Source of the DNA: Agromyces agglutinans
GTDB lineage: Bacteria; Actinomycetota; Actinomycetes; Actinomycetales; Microbacteriaceae
Assembly: GCF_009647605.1 (NCBI RefSeq)
Contig: NZ_WJIF01000010.1
Span: forward strand, 1 to 64,000
Reading direction: 5' to 3'
Length of the DNA stretch: 64,000 nucleotides
Shown here: positions 33,250 through 42,469 of the stretch, in pieces
How the letters are laid out: every line of letters starts with the position of its first letter
Numbering within the stretch: position 1 is the first letter of the stretch
Notes under the pieces: model-generated
Seen by the model: the letters and a program-made list of their open reading frames with translations, nothing else
Databases searched by the model: none
Told to the model about the DNA's origin: nothing
Position numbers and translations under genes: made by a program

Positions 33250-35192
33250 CGGCGGCGCCTCGTGCCGAAGATGCCCTCGACGACGCTCGTGAGCACGTCG
33301 CGGGTCGCCTTCGATCCGAGCACCTGGTCGAGCACCGAGCCTCCGCCCGACGACCGCGACGTCGAGGGCGCCCGAGAACGCGACGAGCCCGACGAGCCCG
33401 ACGCCCCGGTGCGTTTCATGAGCCGGTCGTACTCGGCCTGCGCGGCCTTCGCCTCCTTCTCGCGCTGCTTCTCGATCGCCGCCTGCTGCTTGGCGTACTC
33501 GGCGTCGGCCGCAGCCTTCGCTTCGGCGGCCTCGGCCGCGCGCGCGGCCTCGGCGGCGGCGTTCATCTTCGCGGTCAGCCGTTCGTGCGCGGACTCGCGG
33601 TCGACGGGCGTGCCGTACCTCGCCTGCAACGGCGAAGACGCGACGGCCTGGTCGATCGCGGCATCCGGTGTCGGCGACATGAGCGCCTGCGGCGCGCGCA
33701 GTCGCGTCCACGCGACCGGGCTGGGCGCGCCCTTCTCGTTCATGACGGTGACGATCGCCTCGCCGGTGCCGAGGGTGGTCAGCACCTCCTCGAGGTCGTA
33801 GGCGGACTTCGGGTACGTCGAGACCGTCGCGCGCAGCGCCTTCGCGTCGTCGGGCGTGAACGCGCGCAGTTGGTGCTGCACGCGCGATCCGAGTTGGGCG
33901 AGCACGTCGGCGGGCACGTCCTTCGGGGTCTGCGTGACGAAGAACACGCCGACCCCCTTCGAGCGGATGAGCCGCACGGTCTGCACGACCTGCGCGAGGA
34001 AGTCCTTGGACGCGTCGGCGAACAGCAGGTGCGCCTCGTCGAAGAAGAACACGAGCTTCGGCTGGTCGAGGTCGCCGACCTCGGGCAGGTCGTTGAACAG
34101 GTCGGCGAGCAGCCACATCAGGAAGGTCGAGTACAGCGCCGGCTTGTCGGCGACGCCCGGCACCTCGAGCAGGCTCACGATGCCGCGACCATCGGATGCC
34201 ACGCGCAGGAACTCGGCCGTGTCGATCTCGGGCTCGCCGAAGAAGGCGTCGGCGCCGGCCTCCGCGAACGCCACCAGCTCGCGCAGGATGACCCCGACCG
34301 TCGCCTTGCTCAGGCCGCCGAGGCCCTCGAGCTCGGCCTTGCCCTCGTCGCTCGTGAGGTACTGCAGCACCGCGCGCAGGTCTTCGAGGTCGAGCAGGGC
34401 GAGCCCCTGGTTCTCGGCGTAGTGGAAGACGAGGCCGAGGCTCGACTCCTGCGTGTCGTTGAGTCCGAGCACCTTGCTGAGCAGGAGCGGCCCGAAGCCG
34501 GCGACGGTGGCACGGATGGGCACGCCCTTTCCGATGCCGCCCAGCGAGAAGAACTCGACGGGGAACGATGCGGCGCTCCACACCTGACCGATGCCCTCGG
34601 TGCGCTTCAGCAGCTTCTCGTTGCCCTCGCCCGGCGTGGCGAGGCCCGAGAGGTCGCCCTTGATGTCGGCGGCGAACACCGCGACGCCCGCGGCCGAGAG
34701 CTGCTCGGCGAGCACCTGGAGCGTGCGGGTCTTGCCGGTGCCGGTCGCGCCGGCGACGAGTCCGTGGCGGTTCGTCATCGCGATCGGGATGCGCACGGGC
34801 ACACCGGGCAGCGCCTCGCCGTTGACGAGGGCGCCCATCTCGAGGGCCTTGCCCTCGAACGCGTAGCCGAGGCGCACGGCGTCGACGTCGGTCTGCGAGA
34901 GCGGGCCGGATGCCTCGGCGGCCGCGGTCTCGGCCGGGGCGGTCTCGGCGGGAGGGCCGGATGCCGCGTCGGCCGCCGCCTGCACGTCGGCTGCGGCCTG
35001 CGCATCGGCCGCCTGCGCGGCTGTTGCCGCCTGCTCGGCCGCCGCGGCCTGTGCGTCAGCCGCCGCCTGCGCGGCCGCCGCAGCCTCCTCGGGCTTGCGG
35101 ATCGCCTCCTGCGCCTGCGCCTGGAGCGCCTCCGCCGCCGCAGCGGCCCGCTCGGCCGCCTCCCTCGCCTGCTGCACCGCATCGTCGGACAT
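33246..35192 (-). CDS. HerA-like/DUF853 ATPase
   Basis: A 648-aa ATPase related to HerA/FtsK helicases. Residues 1-95 are an Ala/Gln/Glu-rich, probably coiled or disordered segment. The core starts near 100, with Walker A GATGTGKT (148-155), Walker B KLVFFFDEAHLLF, and the VGVFFVTQTPKDVPADVLAQLGSRVQHQLRAF segment diagnostic of DUF853 proteins. A second coiled coil and a Ser/Gly-rich tail end the protein. Family proteins are thought to be DNA-translocating ATPases of unknown role. No nuclease (NurA-like) gene is adjacent. Confidence 0.88.
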   Translation of the reverse strand: MSDDAVQQAREAAERAAAAAEALQAQAQEAIRKPEEAAAAAQAAADAQAAAAEQAATAAQAADAQAAADVQAAADAASGPPAETAPAETAAAEASGPLSQTDVDAVRLGYAFEGKALEMGALVNGEALPGVPVRIPIAMTNRHGLVAGATGTGKTRTLQVLAEQLSAAGVAVFAADIKGDLSGLATPGEGNEKLLKRTEGIGQVWSAASFPVEFFSLGGIGKGVPIRATVAGFGPLLLSKVLGLNDTQESSLGLVFHYAENQGLALLDLEDLRAVLQYLTSDEGKAELEGLGGLSKATVGVILRELVAFAEAGADAFFGEPEIDTAEFLRVASDGRGIVSLLEVPGVADKPALYSTFLMWLLADLFNDLPEVGDLDQPKLVFFFDEAHLLFADASKDFLAQVVQTVRLIRSKGVGVFFVTQTPKDVPADVLAQLGSRVQHQLRAFTPDDAKALRATVSTYPKSAYDLEEVLTTLGTGEAIVTVMNEKGAPSPVAWTRLRAPQALMSPTPDAAIDQAVASSPLQARYGTPVDRESAHERLTAKMNAAAEAARAAEAAEAKAAADAEYAKQQAAIEKQREKEAKAAQAEYDRLMKRTGASGSSGSSRSRAPSTSRSSGGGSVLDQVLGSKATRDVLTSVVEGIFGTRRRR

Positions 35193-35251
35193 GGGCCGAT
35201 CCTATCGACGCGGCCCGACCACCTCGCGGTCCGGCCTCGCGGTCGGCACGG

Positions 35252-36394
35252 TCAGTCGATGGCGTGCACGCGCACCTCGGCGGCCTTGACCGCGAGCCAC
35301 GCGTCGTCGCCCGGCGCGAGTCCGAGCTCGGCGAGCGCCGCGGCGGTGACATCGGCCTGCAGCGCCGGCGCCTCGAACCGCAGGCGTGCACCGCCGGGCG
35401 CCGGATCGATCGCCGTGATCCGGTCGCTCCAGATGTTGCGCAGGCTCGTGCCCTCGGGCCGTCGCGAAGCCACGATCACCGAGGCGGGACGGAACACGGC
35501 GGCGGCCGGCTCACCGTCGTGCAGCTCGTCGACGGCGACGCCCTGGAACCGGTGGCCGGCCGCCAGCACCGCGTCGCCCGCCGCAGCCCCGAGCACGAGG
35601 TTCACGCCCGCGATGGCCGCCGTGAACGGACTGCGCGGCGCCGCGAGCACCGCCGCGGTGACGCCCTCGTCGACGATCCGCCCGCGCTCGAGCACCGCGG
35701 TGCGGTCGGCGAGCACGACGGCGTCGAGCACGTCGTGGCTCACCACGATCGCCGACGTGCCGGTCGCCGCGAGCTGTTCGCGGAGCATCCGCCGCACATC
35801 GATCACGATCTCGGCGTCGAGCGAGGCGAAGGGCTCATCGAGCAGCAGCACCGCTGGTGCCGCGGCGAGCGCGCGGGCGATCGCCGCGCGCTGGCGCTGC
35901 CCGCCCGACAGCTCGGCCGGCCGCCGGTCGGCGAAGCCGCCGAGCCCGACCCGGTCGAGCCACTCGCCGGCCAGTTCGGATGCCTCGCACCGCGGCCGGC
36001 CCGCGGCGCGGGGTCCGAACGCGACGTTCTGCGCCGCCGTGAGGTGCGGGAAGAGGCAGGGGTCCTGGCCGAGCAGGCCGATGCGCCGGTGTTCGGGGCG
36101 AACGTGGGTCGTGGCCGCGACCTCGTCGAGCACCCGGCCGTCGAGCACGACCCTGCCCGTGTCGGGGCGGAGGAGCCCGGCGAGGAGGCCCAGCAGCGTC
36201 GACTTGCCCGCGCCGTTCGGGCCGAGGAGCGCCAGCACCTCGCCGGGTCCGAGCGCCACGGAGACGTCGAGCTCGAAGCCGTCACGCGCGAGCGCCAGGT
36301 CGGCCGTGAGGGCGCCGCGCGAGGCATCCGTGACCGTGCGATGCGGCGACGCGGTCCCACGCGTGCCCGCGCCCTGCCCCGCGCTCGCGTTCAC
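35252..36394 (-). CDS. modC: molybdate ABC transporter ATP-binding protein
   Basis: A 380-aa ATPase: Walker A GPNGAGKST, signature LSGGQRQRAAIARAL, Walker B VLLLDEPFASLD and the H-loop VVSHD. A C-terminal TOBE/MOP domain (about residues 300-380; LRNIWSDRITAI, AALAELGLAPGDDAWLAVKA) binds oxyanion and is typical of ModC. The GTG start overlaps the modB stop (GTGA). Last gene of the modE-like-modA-modB-modC operon. Confidence 0.93.
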   Translation of the reverse strand: MNASAGQGAGTRGTASPHRTVTDASRGALTADLALARDGFELDVSVALGPGEVLALLGPNGAGKSTLLGLLAGLLRPDTGRVVLDGRVLDEVAATTHVRPEHRRIGLLGQDPCLFPHLTAAQNVAFGPRAAGRPRCEASELAGEWLDRVGLGGFADRRPAELSGGQRQRAAIARALAAAPAVLLLDEPFASLDAEIVIDVRRMLREQLAATGTSAIVVSHDVLDAVVLADRTAVLERGRIVDEGVTAAVLAAPRSPFTAAIAGVNLVLGAAAGDAVLAAGHRFQGVAVDELHDGEPAAAVFRPASVIVASRRPEGTSLRNIWSDRITAIDPAPGGARLRFEAPALQADVTAAALAELGLAPGDDAWLAVKAAEVRVHAID

Positions 36395-37200
36395 GCCGCG
36401 CTCCCCGGGCGCCATCCGCGCACGAGCACGAGGATGACCACCGCGACGACGAGCAGCACGAGCGACAGCGCGACCGCCGCCCCCTGGCTCACGCCCGCGC
36501 CGTTGAACGCCGTGTAGATGGCGAGCGGCATGGTGCGCGTGGTGCCGGCGGCGTTGCCCGCGAAGAGCGCGGTCGCGCCGAACTCGCCGAGCGCGCGGGC
36601 GAAGCAGAGCACGGTCCCGGCGACGAGCCCGGGCGCCGCGAGCGGCAGGGTGACTCGCCGGAAGGCGTGCCAGCGACTCGCACCGAGCGTCGCCGCGACG
36701 CGCTCGTACCCGGTTCCGGCCGCGCGCACCGTGCCCTCGACCGAGAGCACGAGGAACGGCAGTGCGACGAAGACCTGCGCGATCACGACGGCGGCGGTCG
36801 TGAACGGCAGCCGGAGGCCCAGTCCGAGCTCGAGCGCCTGGCCGACGAGGCTCGTGCGTCCGAGCAGGAACAGCAGCGCGATGCCGCCGACCATGGGCGG
36901 CAGCACGAGCGGGATGGTCACGAGCGCGCGCAGCCAGCCGGCGACGCCGGGCGACGCCCGCGCGATCACCAGCGCCAGCGGCACGCCGAGCAGCAGGCAG
37001 CAGGCCGTCGCGGCGGTCGCGGTCGCCAGCGAGAGGCCGAGGGCGCTCATCGCCTCGGGCGAGGTCGCGTCGGCGACGAAGGTCGACCACTCGACGCGGG
37101 CGACCAACGCGACGAGCGGAAGCACCAGCACGGCGACCGCGAGTGCCGCGGGCACCACGACGATCGGCGGGATGTCGCGCAGCGCGCCGCGGCCGCTCAT
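36391..37200 (-). CDS. modB: molybdate ABC transporter permease
   Basis: A 269-aa inner-membrane permease with about six helices and the EAA-loop region (TLGASRWHAFRRVTLPLAAPGLVAG) that contacts ModC. It overlaps modA (ATGA) and modC (GTGA) by four bases each, showing tight coupling. Confidence 0.94.
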   Translation of the reverse strand: MSGRGALRDIPPIVVVPAALAVAVLVLPLVALVARVEWSTFVADATSPEAMSALGLSLATATAATACCLLLGVPLALVIARASPGVAGWLRALVTIPLVLPPMVGGIALLFLLGRTSLVGQALELGLGLRLPFTTAAVVIAQVFVALPFLVLSVEGTVRAAGTGYERVAATLGASRWHAFRRVTLPLAAPGLVAGTVLCFARALGEFGATALFAGNAAGTTRTMPLAIYTAFNGAGVSQGAAVALSLVLLVVAVVILVLVRGWRPGSAA

Positions 37201-38066
37201 GGTGCCCCGAACCCTCGCGCCTCGAGCACCGCACGGCCCCGTTCGCCGCGCACGAAGTCGACGAACGCGGCCGCGGCGGCCGGATTCCCGGCATCGGCGA
37301 GCGCCGCGATCGGGTACCGGTTGACGACCTCGTCGGCACGAGCCGGCATGACGGACTCGACGTCGGCGGCGCCGATGGTGCCCGCGCCCTCGACGTCGGT
37401 CGCGTAGACGAGACCGGCGTCGGCCTCGCCCGAGCGCACCTTCGTGAGCACTGCGGTGACGTTCTGCTCCTCGCTGACGGGCGTCACCTCGACGCCGTCA
37501 AGGGCGAGCAATTGCTCGGATGCCGCGCCGCACGGCACTTCGGGTGCGCAGAGCACCACCGCGAGGCCCGGGTCCGCGAGGTCCTCGATCGCGTCGAGCT
37601 CGCCCGGGTTGCCCGCGGGCACGACGATGCGCAGCGTGTTCGTGGCGAAGGGGTGGGGGTCGCCCGTGATCAGGCCGGCATCGTCGACCGTCGTCATGGT
37701 GCGCTCGTCGGCCGAAGCGAAGACGTCGGCAGGTGCGCCCTCGACGAGCTGGGCCGCGAGCGTCGACGACCCGTCGGCCACGATCGGGCGAATATCGACG
37801 CCCGGATGCTCCGCCTCGAAGTCCGCCCCCAGTTCTTCGAACGCGCCCGCGAGCGAGGCGGCGGCGTACACCGTCACCTCGCCGGTGAGCGCGGCACGGT
37901 CACGATCGGCGGATGCCGCGGGCGAGACATCCGACCCACCCGGCGCGCACCCGGCGAGGGCGACGACGCACGCGAACCCGGCGAGCGCGGCAGCGACCCT
38001 CGCGGTGCCGACCCCCGCGCGGTGCGGGCGGACGCGCGAGCCGGCCTCCGGCCCGCTACCGGTCAC
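37197..38066 (-). CDS. modA: molybdate-binding lipoprotein
   Basis: A 289-aa extracytoplasmic binding protein. Lipoprotein signal with lipobox ALAGC near residue 39. It has the ModA pattern VTVYAAASLAGAFEEL, DGSSTLAAQLVEGAPADVFASAD and TVLTKVRSGEADAGLVYATD. It captures molybdate (or tungstate) for ModBC. The GTG start overlaps the stop of the regulator gene (GTGA). Confidence 0.95.
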   Translation of the reverse strand: MTGSGPEAGSRVRPHRAGVGTARVAAALAGFACVVALAGCAPGGSDVSPAASADRDRAALTGEVTVYAAASLAGAFEELGADFEAEHPGVDIRPIVADGSSTLAAQLVEGAPADVFASADERTMTTVDDAGLITGDPHPFATNTLRIVVPAGNPGELDAIEDLADPGLAVVLCAPEVPCGAASEQLLALDGVEVTPVSEEQNVTAVLTKVRSGEADAGLVYATDVEGAGTIGAADVESVMPARADEVVNRYPIAALADAGNPAAAAAFVDFVRGERGRAVLEARGFGAP

Positions 38067-38467
38067 CGCGCCCCCTGCGGGGTCTCGACGATGACCGAGG
38101 TCGCCTTGACGACCGCGACGGCGAGCGATCCGGGCTCGAGGCCGAGCTCGTCGACCGCCTCGGCTGACACCAGCGAGACCACCCGGTGCGGGCCCGCCTG
38201 GATGTCGACCTGCGCCATCACGCCGTCGCGCTGCACGCGCGTGACGAGGCCCACGAACCGGTTGCGGGCGCTGCGGGCGACGCTCGAGGGATCACCCGCG
38301 GCGTCGGCGAGCTCGACCGCGCGTCGTGCGGCCTCGGCGCCGTCGACGACGAGCCGGCCCGACCCGTCGGTGGAGGCCGCGAGTGCACCCGCGTCGATCC
38401 ACCGCCGGACGGTGTCGTCGCTGACGGCGAGCAGGTCGGCGACCTCGGATATCCGATACTGCGGCAT
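38063..38467 (-). CDS. HTH-TOBE molybdate-responsive regulator/binding protein (ModE-like)
   Basis: A 134-aa protein. N-terminal helix-turn-helix of the MerR/excisionase type (YRISEVADLLAVSDDTVRRWIDAGAL, residues 4-29) and a C-terminal TOBE (Mop) domain (about 65-130; NRFVGLVTRVQRDGVMAQVDIQ). This small actinobacterial version would sense molybdate and control the operon it heads. I prefer the ATG at 38467 to the one 45 bases upstream, which lacks a ribosome site. CGATAC (38454-38459) and GTATCG (38478-38483) form an inverted repeat around the start that may be its own operator. Confidence 0.85.
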   Translation of the reverse strand: MPQYRISEVADLLAVSDDTVRRWIDAGALAASTDGSGRLVVDGAEAARRAVELADAAGDPSSVARSARNRFVGLVTRVQRDGVMAQVDIQAGPHRVVSLVSAEAVDELGLEPGSLAVAVVKATSVIVETPQGAR

Positions 38468-38585
38468 ACCTGGCACTGTATCGCCGCATCTGCGGATCGG
38501 CGAGGGCGTCATGCGCGAATTCGTGCGTCGCCGGATGACGCTCCGGCACTGCCGCGCGCCATGACCGCGGGGCTAGCGTGGGGGC

Positions 38586-39782
38586 ATGCCATTCCCACCC
38601 CTCGTCGAACCGGCCGCGGCGCTGCCGCCGACCGAACGCGGGCGGACCGATCGCCAGCGTCGGCTGCCCGAACTCGGCGAGCTCGGCCAGCGCCGGCTCG
38701 CGAACGCACGCGTGCTGGTACTGGGCGCCGGCGGGCTCGGCGCGCCCGCGCTGACCTGGCTCGCCGCGGCGGGCATCGGCACGATCGGCATCGTCGACGA
38801 CGACGTGGTCGAGCTCTCGAACCTGCACCGCCAGCCCGTGCACGGCATCGCCGACATCGGCCGGCCGAAGGTCGACAGCGCGGCAGAGGCCGTCGCGGCG
38901 CTCGCGCCCGACACCGTGGTGCGCCGGCATCCGGTGCGGCTCGACCGCGCCAATGCCGCGTCGATCCTCGGCGGGTACGACCTCGTGATCGACGGCACCG
39001 ACACGTTCGAGACTCGCTACCTCGTCGACGACACGTGCGCCGAGCTCGGCCTGCCGCTCGTGTGGGCCAGCGTGCTGCGATTCGACGCACAGCTGTCGGT
39101 GTTCTGGTCGCGGCCGCCGGCGGGTGAGCCCGTTCGGCTGCGCACCGTCTTCCCCGAGCCGCCCGCGCCTGGCGAGGTGCCCTCGTGCGCCGAGGCCGGG
39201 GTGCTCGGCGCGCTCTGCGGCCAGGTCGGCGCGATGATGGCGCAGGAGGCCGTGAAGCTCATCACCGGCATCGGCGAGCCCCTGCTCGGCCGGCTCGTCG
39301 TCGTGGACGCGCTGCGCGGCCGCCAGCGCGAGATCACGCTGCGTCCGGCGCCGGTGACGGATGCCACGCGCACGGACGCCACGTCGCCGACGATCACGCG
39401 GATCGACGTCGCCGCGCTCGCGGAACGGCTCCGGCGGCGTGATGAGGCGAGTGCGGACCAGCCGGACGACGCCTTCGTGCTCGTCGACGTGCGCGAGCCC
39501 GAAGAGTTCGTGGCCGGCTCCATCCCCGGCGCGGTGCCGCTGCCGCTCGGCGAGGTCCTGCGCGATCCGGCTGGGGCCCGTGCACGCATCGCCGCAGCCG
39601 CCGCGGCCGCTGGTCTTCCCCTGGTCGACGCCCACACCCCGGTCGTCGTGCACTGCCTCGTCGACCTCCGTGCCGAGCGCGCGGCGGTCGCGCTCGCTTC
39701 GGCGGGCGAAGCGGTCACGGTGCTGGAAGGCGGGTACACCGCCTGGCGTGCAGCGGCCGAGCCGTCGGTGACGCCGGCATGA
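38586..39782 (+). CDS. moeB: MoeB-type adenylyltransferase fused to a rhodanese domain
   Basis: A 398-aa E1-like enzyme. It adenylates the C-terminal Gly-Gly of MoaD (VLVLGAGGLGAPALTWL, IDGTDTFETR, catalytic region PSCAEAGVLG), followed by a rhodanese domain (about residues 290-395; VLVDVREPEEFVAGSIPGA, active-site Cys in VVVHCLVDLRAERA) that can supply sulfur. The CxxC zinc motif that usually precedes FPEPP is replaced (PVRLRTVFPEPP) and the second CxxC pair is also absent, so the structural zinc seems lost. First gene of moeB-moeA-moaC-mobA-moaD. Confidence 0.92.
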   Translation: MPFPPLVEPAAALPPTERGRTDRQRRLPELGELGQRRLANARVLVLGAGGLGAPALTWLAAAGIGTIGIVDDDVVELSNLHRQPVHGIADIGRPKVDSAAEAVAALAPDTVVRRHPVRLDRANAASILGGYDLVIDGTDTFETRYLVDDTCAELGLPLVWASVLRFDAQLSVFWSRPPAGEPVRLRTVFPEPPAPGEVPSCAEAGVLGALCGQVGAMMAQEAVKLITGIGEPLLGRLVVVDALRGRQREITLRPAPVTDATRTDATSPTITRIDVAALAERLRRRDEASADQPDDAFVLVDVREPEEFVAGSIPGAVPLPLGEVLRDPAGARARIAAAAAAAGLPLVDAHTPVVVHCLVDLRAERAAVALASAGEAVTVLEGGYTAWRAAAEPSVTPA

Positions 39783-41032
39783 GCGACACGCCCCCGGTCG
39801 AGGTCGAGGTGCACCTCGCCGACCTCCTCGCGGCGACGCATCGGCTGCCCGCCGTGACCGTGCCGCTGGCCGCCGCGCTCGGCCGCGTGCTCGCGACCGA
39901 CGTCGTCGCCGTTCAGCCGGTGCCGCGCTTCGACAACTCCGCCATGGACGGCTACGCGGTGCGCCGGGCCGACGTCATCGGGGCTTCCGAAGCCGACCCG
40001 GTCGCGCTCGACGTGATCGGCGAGGTCGCGGCCGGCAGCGCCGACGATCCGCCGCTCTTCCCCGGCCAGGCCGTGCGCATCATGACGGGTGCCGCGCTGC
40101 CGACCGCGGCCGACGCCGTCGTGCCGGTCGAGCACACGGCCGGCTACCGCGCGTCGCGCGCGTGGGCCGAGGTCGGGGCATCCGTCGAGGTCGTCGTGCC
40201 CGCCGTGGCGGGGGCGCACGTCCGCCGCGCCGGCGAGGACCTCTCGGTCGGCGACCTGGTCCTGCCCGCCGGCGTGGTACTCACGCCGTTCCGACTCGGC
40301 GCGGCGGCCGCCGCCGGCGTCGGCGAGGTCGAGGTCGTCCGCGCGCCGCGGGTCGCGGTCGTCGCGACGGGCGACGAGCTCGTGCCTCCCGGAACCGTGC
40401 CCGCGCGCGGGCAGATCCCCGAGTCGAACTCGGTGCTGCTCGCCGCCGCGGTCGCCCGCGCGGGAGGGGAAGTCGTCTCCGTCGCCAGGGTCGGCGACGA
40501 CCCCGCAGACCTCCTCGCCCACCTCGACCGGCTCGCGACCGAGCGCTCGCCCGACCTCGTCGTCTGCACGGGCGGCGTGTCGGTCGGCGCGCACGACGTC
40601 GTGAAGGCCGCACTCACGGGTCGCGGTGTCACGTTCCGCGGCGTCGCCATGCAACCCGGCAAGCCGCAGGCGTTCGGCCGCCTCGACTCGGGCGCGCTCT
40701 GCGTCGGGCTGCCCGGCAATCCCGTCTCGGTCGCGGTCTCGTTCGAGGTGTTCGTGCGCCCGGCGCTGCAGGCTATGCAGGGCCTCGCCCCGGTCGGCGC
40801 TGCCCGCACCGAGGCCGAGGTCGCCGACGGCTGGCGGAGCCCGCCAGGGCGCCGACAGTTCATGCCGATCGCGTTCGGGGCCGACGGACGCATCCGGCGC
40901 GCCACCGGGGGCGGATCGGGCTCGCACCTGGCCGGAGGCCTCGCGCAGGCCGAGGGATTCGCGATCGTCGCGGCCGAGGCATCCGAGGTTTCACCGGGCG
41001 ACCGCCTGCCTGTCATGCTGGTCGAATCATGA
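39779..41032 (+). CDS. moeA: molybdopterin molybdotransferase MoeA
   Basis: A 417-aa enzyme inserting molybdate into adenylylated molybdopterin. It contains RFDNSAMDGYAVR, MTGAALPTAADAVVPVE, the MPT-binding domain with GDELV...IPESNSVLLAAAV and TGGVSVGAHDVVK, and a C-terminal domain from GLPGNPVSVAVSFEVF. Overlaps moeB and moaC by four bases each (ATGA). Confidence 0.96.
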   Translation: MSDTPPVEVEVHLADLLAATHRLPAVTVPLAAALGRVLATDVVAVQPVPRFDNSAMDGYAVRRADVIGASEADPVALDVIGEVAAGSADDPPLFPGQAVRIMTGAALPTAADAVVPVEHTAGYRASRAWAEVGASVEVVVPAVAGAHVRRAGEDLSVGDLVLPAGVVLTPFRLGAAAAAGVGEVEVVRAPRVAVVATGDELVPPGTVPARGQIPESNSVLLAAAVARAGGEVVSVARVGDDPADLLAHLDRLATERSPDLVVCTGGVSVGAHDVVKAALTGRGVTFRGVAMQPGKPQAFGRLDSGALCVGLPGNPVSVAVSFEVFVRPALQAMQGLAPVGAARTEAEVADGWRSPPGRRQFMPIAFGADGRIRRATGGGSGSHLAGGLAQAEGFAIVAAEASEVSPGDRLPVMLVES

Positions 41033-41514
41033 ACGAGGCATCCGGCACCCCCTTCACGCACCTCGACGATGCCGGGCACGCGCGCATGGTCGATGTCACG
41101 CGGAAGGCGCCGACGGTGCGCACCGCGACCGCCGAGGGATTCGTGCGCTGCCCCGGGCCGACCGTCGCCGCACTGCGCGACGGCAGCGTGCCCAAGGGCG
41201 ACGTGCTCGCCGTCGCGCGCATCGCCGGCATCCAGGCCGCGAAGCGCTGCGCCGAACTGCTGCCGCTCGCGCACGTGATCGGCGTGCACGCGGCGTCGGT
41301 CGACCTCGAGGTCGTCGACGACGGCGTGCGCGTCCGCGCGACCGTCGGCACGGCCGACCGCACCGGGGTCGAGATGGAGGCGTTCACGGCCGTGTCCGTC
41401 GCCGCGCTCGCGGTCGTCGACATGGTCAAGGGCCTCGACAAGGACGTCTCGATCGAGGGCGTGCGACTGCTCGCCAAGACCGGCGGCAAGTCGGGCGACT
41501 GGGTGCGGAGCTGA
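41029..41514 (+). CDS. moaC: cyclic pyranopterin monophosphate synthase MoaC
   Basis: A 161-aa enzyme completing cPMP formation from the MoaA product. It has FTHLDDAGHARMVDVTRKAPTVRTA, KGDVLAVARIAGIQAAKR, LPLAHVIG and the C-terminal EGVRLLAKTGGKSGDW. ATG overlaps the moeA stop. Confidence 0.97.
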   Translation: MNEASGTPFTHLDDAGHARMVDVTRKAPTVRTATAEGFVRCPGPTVAALRDGSVPKGDVLAVARIAGIQAAKRCAELLPLAHVIGVHAASVDLEVVDDGVRVRATVGTADRTGVEMEAFTAVSVAALAVVDMVKGLDKDVSIEGVRLLAKTGGKSGDWVRS

Positions 41515-41518
41515 GCCG

Positions 41519-42469
41519 ATGAGCGGGCGGTCCGGTCTCGACGCGGTCGATGCGGTCGACGCTCTCGGCGCGGTCGACGCAATCGTGCTCGCCGGCGGGC
41601 GGGGGTCGCGTCTCGGCGGCGCGTCGAAGGCGCGGCTCACCGTCGGCGGGCGACGGCTCGTCGACCGAGTGACGGATGCCGCGGCCGAGGTCGGGGCGCG
41701 ACGCGTGGTGGTCGCGGGGCCGGACGCGGGCTCGGCGCGCGACGTCGACCTGCGGCACGTCGTCGACGATCCGCCCTTCGGCGGCCCGCTCGCCGGCCTC
41801 GCGGCGGCGCTCCCCGAGACGGATGCCCCGGTCGTGCTGCTGCTCGCGTGCGACCTGCCCTTCGCGGACGAGGCCTTGCGAGGGCTGCTCGCCGCGCTCG
41901 AGGCCGCACCCGGCGCCGACGGAGCCGTGCTGCACGACGCCGAAGGCCGCGCGCAGTGGCTGCTCGGGGCGTACCGCCGCGAAGCGATCGCGGCCGGGAT
42001 CGAGCGGCTCGGCGACGTGCGCGACCTGCCGGCGCGGGCCCTGCTCGAACCGCTCACGCTCGTCGCGGTACCGGCGACCGGCCACGCCGCGTTGGACGTG
42101 GACCGGTGGCGCGACCTCGCGCGGGCGTCGGTGCTCGCCGGCGTCGGCAGCGCTGTCGCCCCGCCGTCCCGCCCTCATCCGTCCACCACACCAGGAGGTC
42201 CAGCCGTGGCCGAATCGACCAATGCCCCCCTGCCGCCCGAAGCGCTCGACGACTGGGTCGCCGCCCTCGCCGAACGCCTCGGGCTCCGTCGCGATGACGT
42301 GCCGGTCGGTGCGGTGCTCGACCTCGCGCGCGACGTGGCGCATGGCGTCGCGCGTCCGGCGGCGCCGCTCAGCACGTTCATCGTGGGCCTCGCGGCCGGG
42401 CGATCGGGTGACCTCGAGGGCGCCACGCGCATCGCGGCCGAGCTCGCGGCCGAGTGGGCGGAACGCTGA
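41519..42469 (+). CDS. mobA: MobA-type molybdenum cofactor nucleotidyltransferase fused to a DUF6457-like domain
   Basis: A 316-aa protein. Residues 1-205 are a nucleotidyltransferase (IVLAGGRGSRLGGASKARLTVGGRRL, the PPFGGPLAGL segment, LACDLPFADE) attaching a nucleotide to molybdopterin. After a Pro-rich linker (about 205-228) comes an 85-residue helical domain (LDDWVAALAERLGLRRDDV...STFIVGLAAGR) found near Moco genes in actinobacteria. Within the linker, AGGAGG precedes an in-frame GTG (42206), so the second domain may also be made alone. Its stop overlaps moaD (TGATG). Confidence 0.9.
   Translation: MSGRSGLDAVDAVDALGAVDAIVLAGGRGSRLGGASKARLTVGGRRLVDRVTDAAAEVGARRVVVAGPDAGSARDVDLRHVVDDPPFGGPLAGLAAALPETDAPVVLLLACDLPFADEALRGLLAALEAAPGADGAVLHDAEGRAQWLLGAYRREAIAAGIERLGDVRDLPARALLEPLTLVAVPATGHAALDVDRWRDLARASVLAGVGSAVAPPSRPHPSTTPGGPAVAESTNAPLPPEALDDWVAALAERLGLRRDDVPVGAVLDLARDVAHGVARPAAPLSTFIVGLAAGRSGDLEGATRIAAELAAEWAER
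42193..42208 (+). promoter_or_regulatory. internal ribosome-binding site and GTG start within mobA
   Basis: AGGAGG (42193-42198), seven bases, then GTG (42206-42208) in the mobA frame, giving an 87-aa product beginning VAESTNAPLPPEALDDW. It is the strongest Shine-Dalgarno sequence in the moeB-moaD operon and coincides with the start of the second domain. Confidence 0.55.
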
